DNA from: Telluria beijingensis
Lineage (GTDB): Bacteria > Pseudomonadota > Gammaproteobacteria > Burkholderiales > Burkholderiaceae_D
Length of the DNA stretch: 64,000 nucleotides
NCBI RefSeq assembly: GCF_030770395.1
Contig: NZ_CP132480.1
Coordinates: 2,606,855 to 2,670,854 of the forward strand
Reading direction: 5' to 3'
Part shown: piece by piece, positions 9,003 through 19,180 of the stretch
Layout: every line of letters begins with the position of its first letter
How positions within the stretch are numbered: position 1 is the stretch's first letter
The notes under the pieces: generated by a model
What the model was told of the DNA's origin: nothing
The model's input: the letters and a program-made list of their open reading frames with translations, nothing else
Database searches by the model: none
Made by a program: the position numbers and the translations under genes

Positions 9003-10004
9003 TTACTTCAGCGGCTTGCCGCTGCCCATCGCATTACCGACACCTGTATCGTCGAGCGGACCGCCCATGGAAGCAACGGTCGCCTGATCTTTGGATTCAC
9101 CACCCGCGTTGGCAATAGTACCACCGCTAGCCGATTGCAGCATGCCCAACTCGGCGCCGGTACGCGGGGCCGAATCCGGGTTCGACATGGTGCGCGCCGC
9201 CATTTGCTGGAGCACCGCGATATCGGCATCCGGCAGCGCCACCTCGGCCTCGCCCGTGCCGCCGTCGACCGCCGACTGCTTGTCACGATCGCTGACGAAA
9301 TTCCAGTCGGCGCCCTGGTTCCAGGGGCCGCGCATCTCGCCATCGCCCTGCGACATATTGTAGTAAACGCTGGCGAAGGCCGGCACCACCGGCATCTTGC
9401 CAGGCGGGAAGTTCGGTTCCATCGAGTACAGCGCTTTCTCGAACGATTTCAGGTGGGCGACCTCGCGCGTCATCAGGAAGCCGAGCGCCTCTTTCACGCC
9501 AGGGTCATCCGTCAGGGAGATCAGGCGCTCGTAGACGATCTTGGCGCGCGCCTCGGCGGCGATGTTCGAGCGCAGGTCCGCGCTCGGCTCGGTGATCGAG
9601 TCGATATAGGCGGCCGTCCATGGCACGCCGGCCGAGTTGGTCAGTGGGGCGCCGGCGCCGTACAGCACCTGCGTGATGTGACTGTCGTTGCCGGCGCCGG
9701 TAATCGACTTGTACATCTCGGCTTCTTCTTCGGCCGCCTCGGCCAGGCGACCCTTGGCGCCCTTGTTCAGCATGGCGACGATGTGGCCGATCACCTCGAG
9801 GTGGCTCAGCTCTTCGGTCGCGATATCGAACAGCATGTCCTTGCGGCCTGGATCGTCCTCGGCCACGGCCTGGGTGAAGTAACGCATGGCGGCGGCGAGT
9901 TCGCCTTGTGGACCGCCGAATTGTTCGAGCATCAGGTTGGCCAGGCCAGGGTTCGGACCGCTGACCCGGACTGTGTACTGCAAGCGCTTGTTGTGTGCAA
10001 ACAT
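9003..10004 (-). CDS. manganese (non-heme) catalase
   Basis: The 333-residue protein is a dimanganese catalase that disproportionates H2O2. The five expected ligands fit in order: Glu35 (GPQGELAAAMRY), Glu65 and His68 (ATEELSHLE), Glu151 (NIAAEARAKIVYERL) and His184 (TREVAHLKSFEKAL). The protein is longer than the ~266-residue Lactobacillus enzyme because it carries a flexible Gly/Ser/Ala-rich tail of roughly 70 residues after the PDADIAVLQQMA segment. The ATG at 10004 follows GGAGA. A hemerythrin-domain gene is divergent from it, suggesting a shared oxidative-stress role. Confidence 0.93.
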   Translation of the reverse strand: MFAHNKRLQYTVRVSGPNPGLANLMLEQFGGPQGELAAAMRYFTQAVAEDDPGRKDMLFDIATEELSHLEVIGHIVAMLNKGAKGRLAEAAEEEAEMYKSITGAGNDSHITQVLYGAGAPLTNSAGVPWTAAYIDSITEPSADLRSNIAAEARAKIVYERLISLTDDPGVKEALGFLMTREVAHLKSFEKALYSMEPNFPPGKMPVVPAFASVYYNMSQGDGEMRGPWNQGADWNFVSDRDKQSAVDGGTGEAEVALPDADIAVLQQMAARTMSNPDSAPRTGAELGMLQSASGGTIANAGGESKDQATVASMGGPLDDTGVGNAMGSGKPLK

Positions 10005-10347
10005 GACTGGTATCTCCGATTGAAGTGGGAGGTTCGACTACGGCTCCGGCAGCCACGCGACGTGCGTGTGCCGCCGGGACAGGCTACCGCCGGGATCGGT
10101 AGCGCAATGACGTCATGTTCTCAGGTCTCCAGCGCGATTTCCGTCAGGTTCGCTCCCGTGTTCTTGTAGGACCAATGTGACAATATGTTATTCCAGATAA
10201 ACAAATTTCCGTGGCGCAGATATGCCATCGCTTGCGCGCAGTCCGCTGCGCGCATGGCTGACATGGCTCCGGCGCGCACGCCTACAGAAATGCCCGCCTG
10301 GCCCGGACTACCATGGTGGTCAAACAATCACGAACGGGGGTACTACC
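10005..10347. other. intergenic region between catalase and hemerythrin genes
   Basis: This 343-nt gap separates two divergent genes and must contain both promoters. There is an AT-rich patch around 10170-10210 suited to promoters, but no confident -35/-10 pair or operator palindrome. A 68-residue minus-strand frame at 10121-10327 has no convincing ribosome site, and I do not call it a gene. Confidence 0.4.
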
Positions 10348-10950
10348 ATGAATCTCAAGCAACTGAGCCCAAGCATCACGGACATGATCCGCTTCGATCA
10401 CTCGCATGTAATGGTCACCTTCCACCAGTATTCCAAGGACAAAAGCCCGACCGTCAAGAAGGCGCTGGCCGAGACGATCTGCGACGGCCTGGAAATCCAC
10501 GCTACGCTGGAAGAAGAAATCTTTTATCCGGTGATGCGCCTGCGCGACGGCAAGGAGCCATTCATCCACGAAGCCGAGCCCGAACACGATGAAATGCGCC
10601 GCCTGATCGCCGAGCTGCGCGCCACCTCGGGCTCGGACCCGCGCCATGACGACCTGGTGATGGAATTGATGCGCGACGTGATGCACCACGTGGCCGAGGA
10701 AGAAACCAAGCTGCTGCCGGACGCCGAGGCGATCCTGGGCAAGCGGCGGCTGTCGGAACTGGGCGCCGAGATGACCCGCCGCCGCATGCAGCTGGTGGGA
10801 CCGAAGGCCGGCAAGCTGGCCAAGGAACACCTGGTGGGCTTCTCGGGCAGCACGGCGGCGATGGTGGTGGGCGTGGCCGGCGCACTGCTGGCGGCGTTCG
10901 CGCTCAAGCCGAAGAAACAGGCATGGAAGGCGCAGCCGGCCAATAGCTGA
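10348..10950 (+). CDS. hemerythrin HHE domain protein with C-terminal membrane helix
   Basis: The 200-residue protein carries a hemerythrin-like HHE domain (about residues 8-145). Candidate diiron ligands are His18 (FDHSH), His51 and Glu55 (IHATLEEEIFYP), His80 (EPEHDEM) and the later MHHVAEEETKLLP motif. A hydrophobic segment near 170-188 (TAAMVVGVAGALLAAFAL) followed by lysines suggests it is tail-anchored. Such proteins bind O2 or sense redox or iron state. The ATG at 10348 is selected because GGGGGT lies just upstream. It is divergent from the manganese catalase and convergent with a patatin gene. Confidence 0.85.
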   Translation: MNLKQLSPSITDMIRFDHSHVMVTFHQYSKDKSPTVKKALAETICDGLEIHATLEEEIFYPVMRLRDGKEPFIHEAEPEHDEMRRLIAELRATSGSDPRHDDLVMELMRDVMHHVAEEETKLLPDAEAILGKRRLSELGAEMTRRRMQLVGPKAGKLAKEHLVGFSGSTAAMVVGVAGALLAAFALKPKKQAWKAQPANS

Positions 10951-10974
10951 CCCGCGCCGTCACTCTTGTTTCGC

Positions 10975-12018
10975 TCAGACCTGGTCTGGGAAGAACACCG
11001 GCATCAGGTCCAGCGTCGACTTGACCCCGAGACTGGCCCCCTGCTCCCTGAGCCAGCGGTCGGCCGTCTCCACACCCTGGTCGTGCAGCATCTGCAAGAA
11101 GGGCATCTCGGCATTGAACTTGGCCGAGATACCGTGCTCGCCCAGATAGTGATTGCCGCTGATCAGGTGCAGATGCATCGTGGCCGGATTGACGCCTGCG
11201 CCGCGGGTTTCATCCGGCACCGCGTTCAGGTATTGCAAAGTGCTCACCTCGCGCACAAAGCTGATGTTGAAGGCGATCTCGTTGGCGCGGTTCGAGATGT
11301 CGGCGATATTGCGCGGCACGTCGCTGCGTGCGATCGGGCTGTTCTGGATGATGACGAGGTCGCTCGCGGTCGAGTGCCTCATCAGCGGCGCCAGCGGCGG
11401 ATTGGCAACGTAACTGCCGTCCCAGTACATCTCTCCTTCCACTTCGACCGCCGCGAACACGGTCGGCAGGCAGCATGACGCCACCAGGCGCTGCGCGTCC
11501 ATTTCCTCTCGCCGGAACAGCTTGCCCGTGCCGGTACGGACATTGGTGGCGGCGATGAACAGCGCCAGCTCGTGGCAATCGCGCACCCGGTCGAAATCGA
11601 TCGTCGCCGACAGAAAGTTACGCAAGGGATTGAGCGTCACCAGGCCCTCTCGTACCGGCCCCATCATGGCGCCCGCCATCTCCAGCAAATGGTAGACAGG
11701 CGAATACTCCATCGTGAAGCCCGGCGCCATGCGGTCGAGCGGTGTGCGCTGCAACGGGCTCAGGGTGGACGTTGTGCCGAGCGTGCGCCAGAAGCGGTCG
11801 AGCGCCTTGCGCGCCCCTTCGCGCCCGCCGCCGCACGCATAGCCGTCGGCGATCACCACGGCATTGATGGCGCCGGCGCTGGACCCGCTGAGCGCATCGA
11901 TCACCAGATCGTCTTCTTGCAGCAGGCGGTCGAGCACGCCCCAGCCGAAGGCGCCGTAAGTGCCGCCGCCCTGGATGGCGAGGCTGATCGTCTTGTAGGT
12001 GGTCAAAATCTGCTCCAT
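10975..12018 (-). CDS. patatin-like phospholipase
   Basis: The 347-residue protein has the patatin catalytic layout: glycine-rich oxyanion loop GGGTYGAFG (residues 17-25), nucleophile motif GSSAG with Ser47, and the dyad aspartate in WDGSYVANPPL (Asp200). It should be a lipid acyl hydrolase. There is no signal peptide, so it is cytoplasmic or membrane-associated. The ATG at 12018 gives a compact N-terminus directly before the first beta strand; the upstream frame is short and GC-rich. It is similar in layout to small bacterial patatins of the RssA type, but longer at the C-terminus. Confidence 0.88.
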   Translation of the reverse strand: MEQILTTYKTISLAIQGGGTYGAFGWGVLDRLLQEDDLVIDALSGSSAGAINAVVIADGYACGGGREGARKALDRFWRTLGTTSTLSPLQRTPLDRMAPGFTMEYSPVYHLLEMAGAMMGPVREGLVTLNPLRNFLSATIDFDRVRDCHELALFIAATNVRTGTGKLFRREEMDAQRLVASCCLPTVFAAVEVEGEMYWDGSYVANPPLAPLMRHSTASDLVIIQNSPIARSDVPRNIADISNRANEIAFNISFVREVSTLQYLNAVPDETRGAGVNPATMHLHLISGNHYLGEHGISAKFNAEMPFLQMLHDQGVETADRWLREQGASLGVKSTLDLMPVFFPDQV

Positions 12019-12042
12019 CGGATGTGATGGCGCCAGATTAGC

Positions 12043-12064
12043 GCGCCGCACTATTGTGCGGCGC
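12043..12064. terminator. hairpin between lrgB and the patatin gene
   Basis: A perfect 9-bp stem (GCGCCGCAC / GTGCGGCGC) with a four-base loop follows the lrgB stop on the minus strand. No T-run follows, so it is at best a weak terminator or an mRNA 3'-end stabiliser. Confidence 0.45.
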
Positions 12065-12073
12065 AGCGTAGCC

Positions 12074-12811
12074 TTACCGCATCCAGCCCATCACCAGCGG
12101 CACCAGCCATGGCGCCAGCAGCGCCGTGAGCGCGCCGTTCAGACCCATGGCCAGGCCGGCGAAGGCGCCCATCTCGGCGCTCACCTGGAACGCGCGCGCG
12201 GTGCCGATGCCGTGCGAGGCCAGGCCCAGTGCAAAACCGCGCGCGGCGTCGGACCGGATGCGCAGCGCATCGAACACATAGCGCCCGAATACGGCGCCGA
12301 AGATGCCGGTACCGATCACCAGCGCCGCCGTCAGCGCCGGGATGCCGCCCAGGCGTTCCGACACCGCCATGGCGATCGGCGAGGTGGCGGACTTGGGCCC
12401 CAACGTATAGGCCAGTTCCGGCGTCGCGCCCAGCAGCAGCGCGACGATCACCGCAGACACGATGGCCGTCACGCTGCCGGCCAGCAGCGCCGCGCCCAGC
12501 GGCAGGGCGGCGCGGCGCAGCCGCGGTAACTGGCGTACCAGCGGCACCGCCAGCGCCACGGTGGCCGGCCCGAGCAAAAAGTGCACGAACTGGGCGCCGG
12601 CAAAGTAACGCTCGTAGGACATGCCGCTCAACCACAGCACGGCCACCAGCAGTGCGACCGTGATCGCCACCGGGTTGGCCAGCGGCGAAGCCCTGCACAG
12701 TACAAAGATGCGCTGCGCGGCCAGGTAGGCGCACAGTGTCATGGTCAATCCCAGCAGCGGCGAGGCGGACAGGTAGACCCAGAAATGGCTGAACCCGGCG
12801 AATTCAATCAT
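12074..12811 (-). CDS. LrgB/CidB family membrane protein
   Basis: The 245-residue membrane protein matches the LrgB family, with the conserved segments LGPATVALAVPLVRQLP, TLGPKSATSPIAMAVSERLGG and LGLASHGIGTARAF. Members form a two-gene holin/antiholin-like or small-metabolite (pyruvate, glycolate) transport unit with LrgA. I place the start at the ATG at 12811 because GAAGGA lies at proper spacing before it; an in-frame ATG two codons earlier is too close to that site. The gene overlaps the lrgA stop. Confidence 0.9.
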   Translation of the reverse strand: MIEFAGFSHFWVYLSASPLLGLTMTLCAYLAAQRIFVLCRASPLANPVAITVALLVAVLWLSGMSYERYFAGAQFVHFLLGPATVALAVPLVRQLPRLRRAALPLGAALLAGSVTAIVSAVIVALLLGATPELAYTLGPKSATSPIAMAVSERLGGIPALTAALVIGTGIFGAVFGRYVFDALRIRSDAARGFALGLASHGIGTARAFQVSAEMGAFAGLAMGLNGALTALLAPWLVPLVMGWMR

Positions 12812-13160
12812 CGCCATCCTTCGACTGGGCGCCGCCCATACCACGCAGGATCAGGCCGGTGACAGCCAGCGCCAGCACGGTGCTGACCAGGAGCGAAGCC
12901 AGGATCGCGCTCCAGTGGCCACTGCCGCTGCTGGCGGCGACCACGATGCCGACACCCGCCGGCACGAACAGCAGCGACAGGTGCGACAACAGCGTATTGG
13001 CGGCCTGCTCGACCAGGGCCAGCAACTTCGGCATGGCGATCAGCGCCGCCATCAAGAGCAGCATGCCGGCCACCGGCCCCGGCAGGGGCAAACGAAAGAC
13101 GAACACCAGGCCCTCGCCCAGGCACTGGAACAACAACAGGACGGCAAATGCAGCCAGCAT
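12804..13160 (-). CDS. LrgA/CidA family membrane protein
   Basis: The 118-residue protein has four hydrophobic helices and the LrgA signature LPLPGPVAGMLLLMAAL plus LLSHLSLLFVPAGVGIV. It is the partner of the downstream LrgB, with which it overlaps by 8 nt. The ATG at 13160 is preceded by GGAG with five-base spacing and gives the usual family length; a GTG 42 nt upstream is possible but less well supported. No LytTR-type or LysR regulator lies next to the pair. Confidence 0.88.
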   Translation of the reverse strand: MLAAFAVLLLFQCLGEGLVFVFRLPLPGPVAGMLLLMAALIAMPKLLALVEQAANTLLSHLSLLFVPAGVGIVVAASSGSGHWSAILASLLVSTVLALAVTGLILRGMGGAQSKDGDD

Positions 13161-13247
13161 GGACACTCCGAAAACGCGCTCCAGAAACGAGTCGGCGGCC
13201 ACGCGGGCCGCCGGAACGTTCAGGATACCAAATTCAGGGCAACTGCA

Positions 13248-14354
<1,107 letters not shown>

Positions 14355-14403
14355 TGTCTCTTCCTCTCAGTTGACTGCTCAGTTGACTCTTACTGTGGTT
14401 CAC

Positions 14404-15309
14404 TCATTCCGCAAACACCTCGGCCAGCAATCCCCGCAACCACTGGTTGCCCGGATCCTGGCTGAAGCGGCGGTGCCAGAAAATATTCGTTTGCAGCGGC
14501 GGCAGGTCGAGCGGCGGCGTCGCCCACGCGAGCCCGAACGGCACGGCCGCGCGCTCGGCCAGTTTTTGCGGCACCGTCACCACCAGGTCGCTGGTGCTCA
14601 CGATATACGGCACCGCCGTGAAATGCGGCACCCGGAACCGGCTCCCCTGCTTGACGCCGGCCTTCGCCAACGCCGCATTGACCCGGTCGTAGGGACTGTC
14701 GACGGCGTCCACCAGCAGGTGCTCGGCCTGGGCGAAGCGCTCCAACGTCAGTTCGCCCTTCGCCAATGGATGGCCCTTGCGGAACATCGCCACGAACGGC
14801 TGCCTGAACAAATGGCGCTGGTACAGCGCCTCGGACACGTCCTCGAACGGCCCCACCGCCAGGTCGACCCGCCCGCCTTCCATTTCTTCCTTCAGCGACA
14901 GCATGCCCACCCGCACCGAGCTGATCTCGACCTGCGGCGCCAGCTGGCGGCAGCGTTCGATCAGGGCCGGCATGAAATACACCTCGCCGACGTCGGTCAT
15001 GGCCAGCACGAAGCGGCGGTTGCTGGTCGCCGGCTCGAAACGGCTGCGCTGGTTCAGCGCCAATGCCACCTGCGCCATCGCCGCCCCGATCGGCTCGGCC
15101 ATCTGGCTCGCCAGGGGCGTCGGCTGCATGCCGCTGGCGGTGCGCACGAACAGCTCGTCCCCGAAGCTGCGCCGCAGCCGGGCCAGCGCATTGCTCACGG
15201 CCGACTGCGACAGCCCCAGGCGCCGCGCGGCCGACGAGATCTGGCGCTCCCTGTACACCTCCTGGAATACGGAGAGCAGGTTCAGGTCGATATCGTGTGC
15301 TTCGATCAT
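14404..15309 (-). CDS. LysR family transcriptional regulator of homogentisate genes (predicted)
   Basis: The 301-residue protein has the LysR N-terminal winged helix-turn-helix (DLNLLSVFQEVYRERQISSAARRLGLSQSAVSNALARLRRSFGDELFVRT) and a periplasmic-binding-like effector domain. The ATG at 15309 is chosen because GGGAAA precedes it and the HTH then starts at the usual place; an upstream in-frame ATG lacks a ribosome site. It lies between hppD and hmgA, and a LysR-type inverted repeat is in the gap to hmgA, so it probably controls these genes. Effector unknown, perhaps homogentisate or a tyrosine intermediate. Confidence 0.9.
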   Translation of the reverse strand: MIEAHDIDLNLLSVFQEVYRERQISSAARRLGLSQSAVSNALARLRRSFGDELFVRTASGMQPTPLASQMAEPIGAAMAQVALALNQRSRFEPATSNRRFVLAMTDVGEVYFMPALIERCRQLAPQVEISSVRVGMLSLKEEMEGGRVDLAVGPFEDVSEALYQRHLFRQPFVAMFRKGHPLAKGELTLERFAQAEHLLVDAVDSPYDRVNAALAKAGVKQGSRFRVPHFTAVPYIVSTSDLVVTVPQKLAERAAVPFGLAWATPPLDLPPLQTNIFWHRRFSQDPGNQWLRGLLAEVFAE

Positions 15310-15393
15310 GGATTTCCCGAGCTGCCGGCTGGGCCGACGATTGACACGCATTGTCCACGCCCGGGCCGTCGCCCGAACAGTAATATTGATGCT

Positions 15394-15420
15394 ATGAATA
15401 GTCTACATTTTTCTATTCAT
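15394..15420. promoter_or_regulatory. LysR-type operator between lysR and hmgA
   Basis: Perfect 8-bp inverted repeat ATGAATAG (15394-15401) and CTATTCAT (15413-15420) with an 11-base spacer. This matches the T-N11-A interrupted-palindrome architecture of LysR-family sites and lies in the 180-nt divergent gap. Binding by the adjacent regulator is inferred. Confidence 0.7.
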
Positions 15421-15489
15421 CTCGTAAAACATGGCGGAGTATTCTAGAGTGACGCCATCGAACCTACCATCCATCGTCGAGGAGACCCC

Positions 15490-16797
15490 ATGAGTCACGA
15501 GCCCGGCCAACCGTCCGCCTACATGAGCGGCTTCGGCAACGAGTTCGCCACCGAAGCCCTGCCCGGCGCCCTGCCCGCGCACCGCAATTCGCCGCAGCAG
15601 GTAGCCTACGGCCTGTATGCCGAACAGCTATCCGGCACCGCCTTCACCGCGCCGCGCGGCCACAACCGCCGCTCGTGGCTGTACCGCATCCGCCCGGCGG
15701 CGGTGCATGGCAGCTTTACGCCGCTGGATGCGCCCCGGCTGGTGGGCCGCTTCGACAACCCCGTGCCGCCCAACCAGCTGCGCTGGAGCCCGCTGCCCAT
15801 GCCGGAGGCGCCGACCGACTTCATCGACGGCTGGGTGACCATGGCCGGCAACGGTTCGGCCGAGGCGATGAGCGGCTGCGCGATCCACCTGTACGCGGCC
15901 AACCGTTCGATGGATGGCCGTTACTTCTACAATACGGACGGCGAATTGCTGGTCGTGCCGCAACTGGGACGGCTGTCGATCGCGACCGAACTGGGCCTGC
16001 TCGAAGTGGAGCCGCAAGAGATCGCCGTGATCCCGCGCGGCGTACGCTTCCAGGTGTCCCTGCCGGAGGGAGAAGCGCGCGGCTACATCTGCGAGAATTT
16101 TGGCGCCCTGCTGCGCCTGCCGGACATGGGGCCGATCGGCTCGAACGGCCTGGCCAACCCGCGCGACTTCCTCACGCCGCGGGCCCGCTATGAAGACCTG
16201 GAGGGCGACTTCGAGCTGGTGACGAAGTTCGGCGGACGCCTGTGGCGCGCCCCGATCGGGCACTCGCCGCTGGACGTCGTGGCCTGGCACGGCAACTACG
16301 CGCCCTATAAATACGACCTGCGCCACTTCAATACCATCGGCTCGATCAGCTACGACCATCCCGATCCGTCGATCTTCCTCGTCCTGCAGTCGCCGTCGGA
16401 CACGCCGGGCGTGGACACGATCGACTTCGTGATCTTCCCGCCGCGCTGGCTGGCGGCCGAGGACACCTTCCGCCCGCCCTGGTTCCACCGCAACGTTGCC
16501 AGCGAATTCATGGGCCTGATCCACGGCGCCTACGACGCCAAGGCTGAAGGCTTCGTGCCGGGCGGCGCCAGCGTCCACAACTGCATGAGCGGGCACGGCC
16601 CGGACGCCGCAACCTTCGACAAGGCCAGCAACGCCGACACCAGCCGCCCGCACAAGGTCGGCGACACGATGGCCTTCATGTTCGAGACCCGCAGCGCGCT
16701 GGTGCCCACGGCGCAGGCGCTGGCCTCGCCCCAGCTGCAGGGCGATTACCAGCAGTGCTGGGCCGGCATCGGCAAGCACTTCCGCCTCGAGCCCTGA
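15490..16797 (+). CDS. hmgA: homogentisate 1,2-dioxygenase
   Basis: This 435-residue enzyme opens the ring of homogentisate to maleylacetoacetate. Iron ligands corresponding to the family triad are His333 and Glu339 ([14 protein letters not shown]) and His369 (MSGHGPD). The N-terminal [19 protein letters not shown] and the NSPQ segment are diagnostic. The ATG at 15490 has CGAGGAGA upstream. It is divergent from the LysR regulator and hppD. The next pathway genes, maleylacetoacetate isomerase and fumarylacetoacetase, do not follow it here; the next gene is an unrelated CorC-type protein. Confidence 0.97.
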   Translation: MSHEPGQPSAYMSGFGNEFATEALPGALPAHRNSPQQVAYGLYAEQLSGTAFTAPRGHNRRSWLYRIRPAAVHGSFTPLDAPRLVGRFDNPVPPNQLRWSPLPMPEAPTDFIDGWVTMAGNGSAEAMSGCAIHLYAANRSMDGRYFYNTDGELLVVPQLGRLSIATELGLLEVEPQEIAVIPRGVRFQVSLPEGEARGYICENFGALLRLPDMGPIGSNGLANPRDFLTPRARYEDLEGDFELVTKFGGRLWRAPIGHSPLDVVAWHGNYAPYKYDLRHFNTIGSISYDHPDPSIFLVLQSPSDTPGVDTIDFVIFPPRWLAAEDTFRPPWFHRNVASEFMGLIHGAYDAKAEGFVPGGASVHNCMSGHGPDAATFDKASNADTSRPHKVGDTMAFMFETRSALVPTAQALASPQLQGDYQQCWAGIGKHFRLEP

Positions 16798-16814
16798 TAG
16801 ACCAGGGGCAGCGC

Positions 16815-16835
16815 CGGCACGGGCGGGCCGTGCCG
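16815..16835. terminator. hairpin after hmgA
   Basis: A perfect 8-bp stem (CGGCACGG / CCGTGCCG) with a five-base loop starts 18 nt after the hmgA stop, followed by TGTT. It is a probable transcription end, though the T-run is weak. Confidence 0.55.
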
Positions 16836-16935
16836 TGTTCCCGGAATTTGTCATTTATGCCATGATTCGCGTGCAGGCCATCGTGGCCTGCCCGGCCACG
16901 GCCCGGGACGTCCGGTGATGGGGCAAGAGCCCAGC

Positions 16936-18273
16936 ATGTCAGACATATTGATCATCCTCGTTCTGATCCTCTTGAACGGGGTGTTCGCGATGAGCGAACT
17001 CGCGCTCGTCTCCGCCAAGCGCATGCGCCTGGAACGGCGCGCCGAAGAAGGCAGCCGCGGCGCGCGCACCGCCATCGAGCTGGCCGACAATCCCAGCCAT
17101 TTCCTTTCCACCGTCCAGGTTGGGATCACCCTGATCGGCATCTTCACCGGCGCCTTCGGCGAAGCCTCGCTGGTCTCGCGCCTGACGCCGCAGATCGAGA
17201 CGGTAACCGTGCTGGCGCCGTACGCCTACGAGATCGCGCTGTTCGTCGTCGTGCTGGGCATCACCTTCGTCTCGATCATCCTGGGCGAACTGGTCCCGAA
17301 GCGCATCGCGATGCGCCATCCCGAGACGATGGCGACGCTGATCGCGCCGCCGCTCAATATGCTGTCGGTGATCATGTCGCCGTTCGTGAAAGTGCTGTCG
17401 CTGACCACCGAGGCGATCGTGCGCCTGCTCGGGATCCACGACGCGAAAGAAGACGCGCCGACCGAGGAAGACATCGCCGGCATGTTCAAGGAAGGCACCG
17501 ACGCCGGCCTGTTCGAGAAGACCGAGTACGACATCGTCTCGCGCGCGCTGCGGCTGGACGACCGCCACCTGAAGGCCCTCATGACGCCGCGCGTCGACCT
17601 GGTCATGATCGACCTCGACGCCGAGCGGCGCGACACCCTGGAACTCATCAGCTGCCACGGCTACAGCCGCTTTCCGGTCTACCGCGGCGACCGCGCCCAG
17701 ATCCTCGGCTATGTGAAAGTGCGCGACCTGCTGGCGCAATCGGTGCGCCATGGCTCGCTCGAGGCGGTCAATATCGAGCACGCGGTGTCGGAAGTCCTGT
17801 TCGTGCCCGAGACCGTGAGCGCCATGGTGCTGCTCGAGCTGTTCAAGAAGAACCGCTCCGAACTGGCCCTCATCGTCGACGAGTACGGCGACATCCAGGG
17901 CATGGTCACCCTGTCCGACGTGATGAGCGCCCTGGTGGGCGACGTCACCGTGATCGGCGAAGAGAACGATCCGGACGCGGTGCAGCGCCAGGACGGCAGC
18001 TGGCTGCTCGACGGCGGCGTGGACCTGGATCGCTTCAGGGACCTGATGAATACCGACCTGCGCTTCCCGGACGAAGGGACCGGGGCCTACCACACGCTGG
18101 CGGGCTTCGTGCTGTACCAGTTCGGCTACATCCCCAAGACTTCCGAGTTCTTCGACTGGGGCGGCTACCGCGTCGAGGTGGTCGACATGGACGGCAACCG
18201 GATCGACCGCATCCTGGTGGCGCAGCTGGCGCCGCCGCAGCCGGCGCCCGAGCAGGCGCCCGGCATGCCGTAA
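16936..18273 (+). CDS. hemolysin/CorC family membrane protein (DUF21-CBS-CorC_HlyC)
   Basis: The 445-residue protein has the standard three-part layout. A DUF21 membrane domain (about 1-190, LNGVFAMSELALVSAKRMRLERRAEEG) is followed by a pair of CBS domains (about 200-335, MTPRVDLVMIDLDAE, GYSRFPVYRGDRAQILGYVKVRDLL, VDEYGDIQGMVTLSDVMSALVGD) and a C-terminal CorC_HlyC transporter-associated domain. Such proteins are linked to Mg2+ or Co2+ efflux and are not true hemolysins. I chose the ATG at 16936 because the helix begins right after it; a start seven codons earlier is also open. Confidence 0.88.
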   Translation: MSDILIILVLILLNGVFAMSELALVSAKRMRLERRAEEGSRGARTAIELADNPSHFLSTVQVGITLIGIFTGAFGEASLVSRLTPQIETVTVLAPYAYEIALFVVVLGITFVSIILGELVPKRIAMRHPETMATLIAPPLNMLSVIMSPFVKVLSLTTEAIVRLLGIHDAKEDAPTEEDIAGMFKEGTDAGLFEKTEYDIVSRALRLDDRHLKALMTPRVDLVMIDLDAERRDTLELISCHGYSRFPVYRGDRAQILGYVKVRDLLAQSVRHGSLEAVNIEHAVSEVLFVPETVSAMVLLELFKKNRSELALIVDEYGDIQGMVTLSDVMSALVGDVTVIGEENDPDAVQRQDGSWLLDGGVDLDRFRDLMNTDLRFPDEGTGAYHTLAGFVLYQFGYIPKTSEFFDWGGYRVEVVDMDGNRIDRILVAQLAPPQPAPEQAPGMP

Positions 18274-18325
18274 GCGGCGCCCGATGTCACGCAAGCGGTA
18301 GCCGACTCGTCCTGCATACGGGACG

Positions 18326-18347
18326 CGGGCGCCATTCCCGGCGCCCG
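18326..18347. terminator. hairpin between CorC-type gene and SDR gene
   Basis: A perfect 8-bp stem (CGGGCGCC / GGCGCCCG) with a six-base loop lies 52 nt after the stop of the CorC-type gene. There is no T-run, so it may be only a 3'-end structure. Confidence 0.4.
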
Positions 18348-18379
18348 GTCCCGTCATGCCAGAACAGGAGTCGAGCATC

Positions 18380-19132
18380 ATGCAAGAATCGAACAACCGG
18401 GTCATCCTGATCACGGGCGGCGCGGCCGGCATCGGCCGGGCCGCCGCACTACGCTTCGCCCAGGACGGCGCGCGCGTCGTCGTCACCGGCCGGCGCGAGG
18501 CGCCGCTCCAGGCGCTTGCCGCCGAACAGCCGGGCATCGGCTATGTGGTGGCCGACGCCGGCAAGGCCGCCGACGCGGCGCGCACGATCGCCACCGTCAT
18601 CGAACGCCACGGCCGCCTGGACGTCCTGGTGAACAACGCCGGCGCCGGCGCCATCCTGCCGCTGCAGGAAGCCGACGCGGAACGCATCCGCGACATCTTC
18701 GAGGTGAACGTGATCGGACCGTCGCTGCTGGCGCGCGCCGCGCTGCCGCACCTCGAGGCCAGCGGCGGCGCCATCGTCAACCTGTCGTCCACGTTCGGCC
18801 ACAAGGCCGGCGCGCTGCTGTCGCACTACGGCGCCAGCAAGGCCGCGATCGAACACCTGACGCGCTGCTGGGCGCTGGAACTGGCGCCGCGCGGCATCCG
18901 CGTCAACGCGGTGGCCGCCGGGCCGACCGAAACCGACTTCCTGGCCGAGCGGATGGGACTCACGCCGGAGCAGATCGAGGCGGTCAAGGCCGAGGAAACG
19001 GCCCGCATTCCGCTGGGCCGGCGCGGCGCCCCGGCGGACGTGGCCGAGGTCATCGTCGCGCTGGCAGGGCCGATGGGCGGCTGGATCACCGGCCAGGTGC
19101 TGGCGGTCGATGGCGGCTTGAACATCGCCTAG
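18380..19132 (+). CDS. short-chain dehydrogenase/reductase (SDR)
   Basis: The 250-residue classical SDR has TGGAAGIG at 12-19, NNAG at 85-88, the catalytic serine in LSSTFG near 137, and Tyr150/Lys154 in YGASK. The C-terminal ITGQVLAVDGGLNIA is the usual ending of 3-oxoacyl-ACP reductase-like SDRs. Substrate unknown. The ATG at 18380 has AGGAG upstream; another ATG 24 nt earlier overlaps that site. It is followed closely by a thioredoxin-like gene on the same strand, but no functional link is evident. Confidence 0.87.
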   Translation: MQESNNRVILITGGAAGIGRAAALRFAQDGARVVVTGRREAPLQALAAEQPGIGYVVADAGKAADAARTIATVIERHGRLDVLVNNAGAGAILPLQEADAERIRDIFEVNVIGPSLLARAALPHLEASGGAIVNLSSTFGHKAGALLSHYGASKAAIEHLTRCWALELAPRGIRVNAVAAGPTETDFLAERMGLTPEQIEAVKAEETARIPLGRRGAPADVAEVIVALAGPMGGWITGQVLAVDGGLNIA

Positions 19133-19180
19133 CCGGCACGGGCGCGTATACTTGCGCTTTTGCCAGCGCAAGGAAGCAGC

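Noticed and set aside
10121..10327. 68-residue minus-strand open frame between catalase and hemerythrin genes
   Set aside because: Occupies a region that must contain promoters, has no Shine-Dalgarno sequence, and shows no family pattern.
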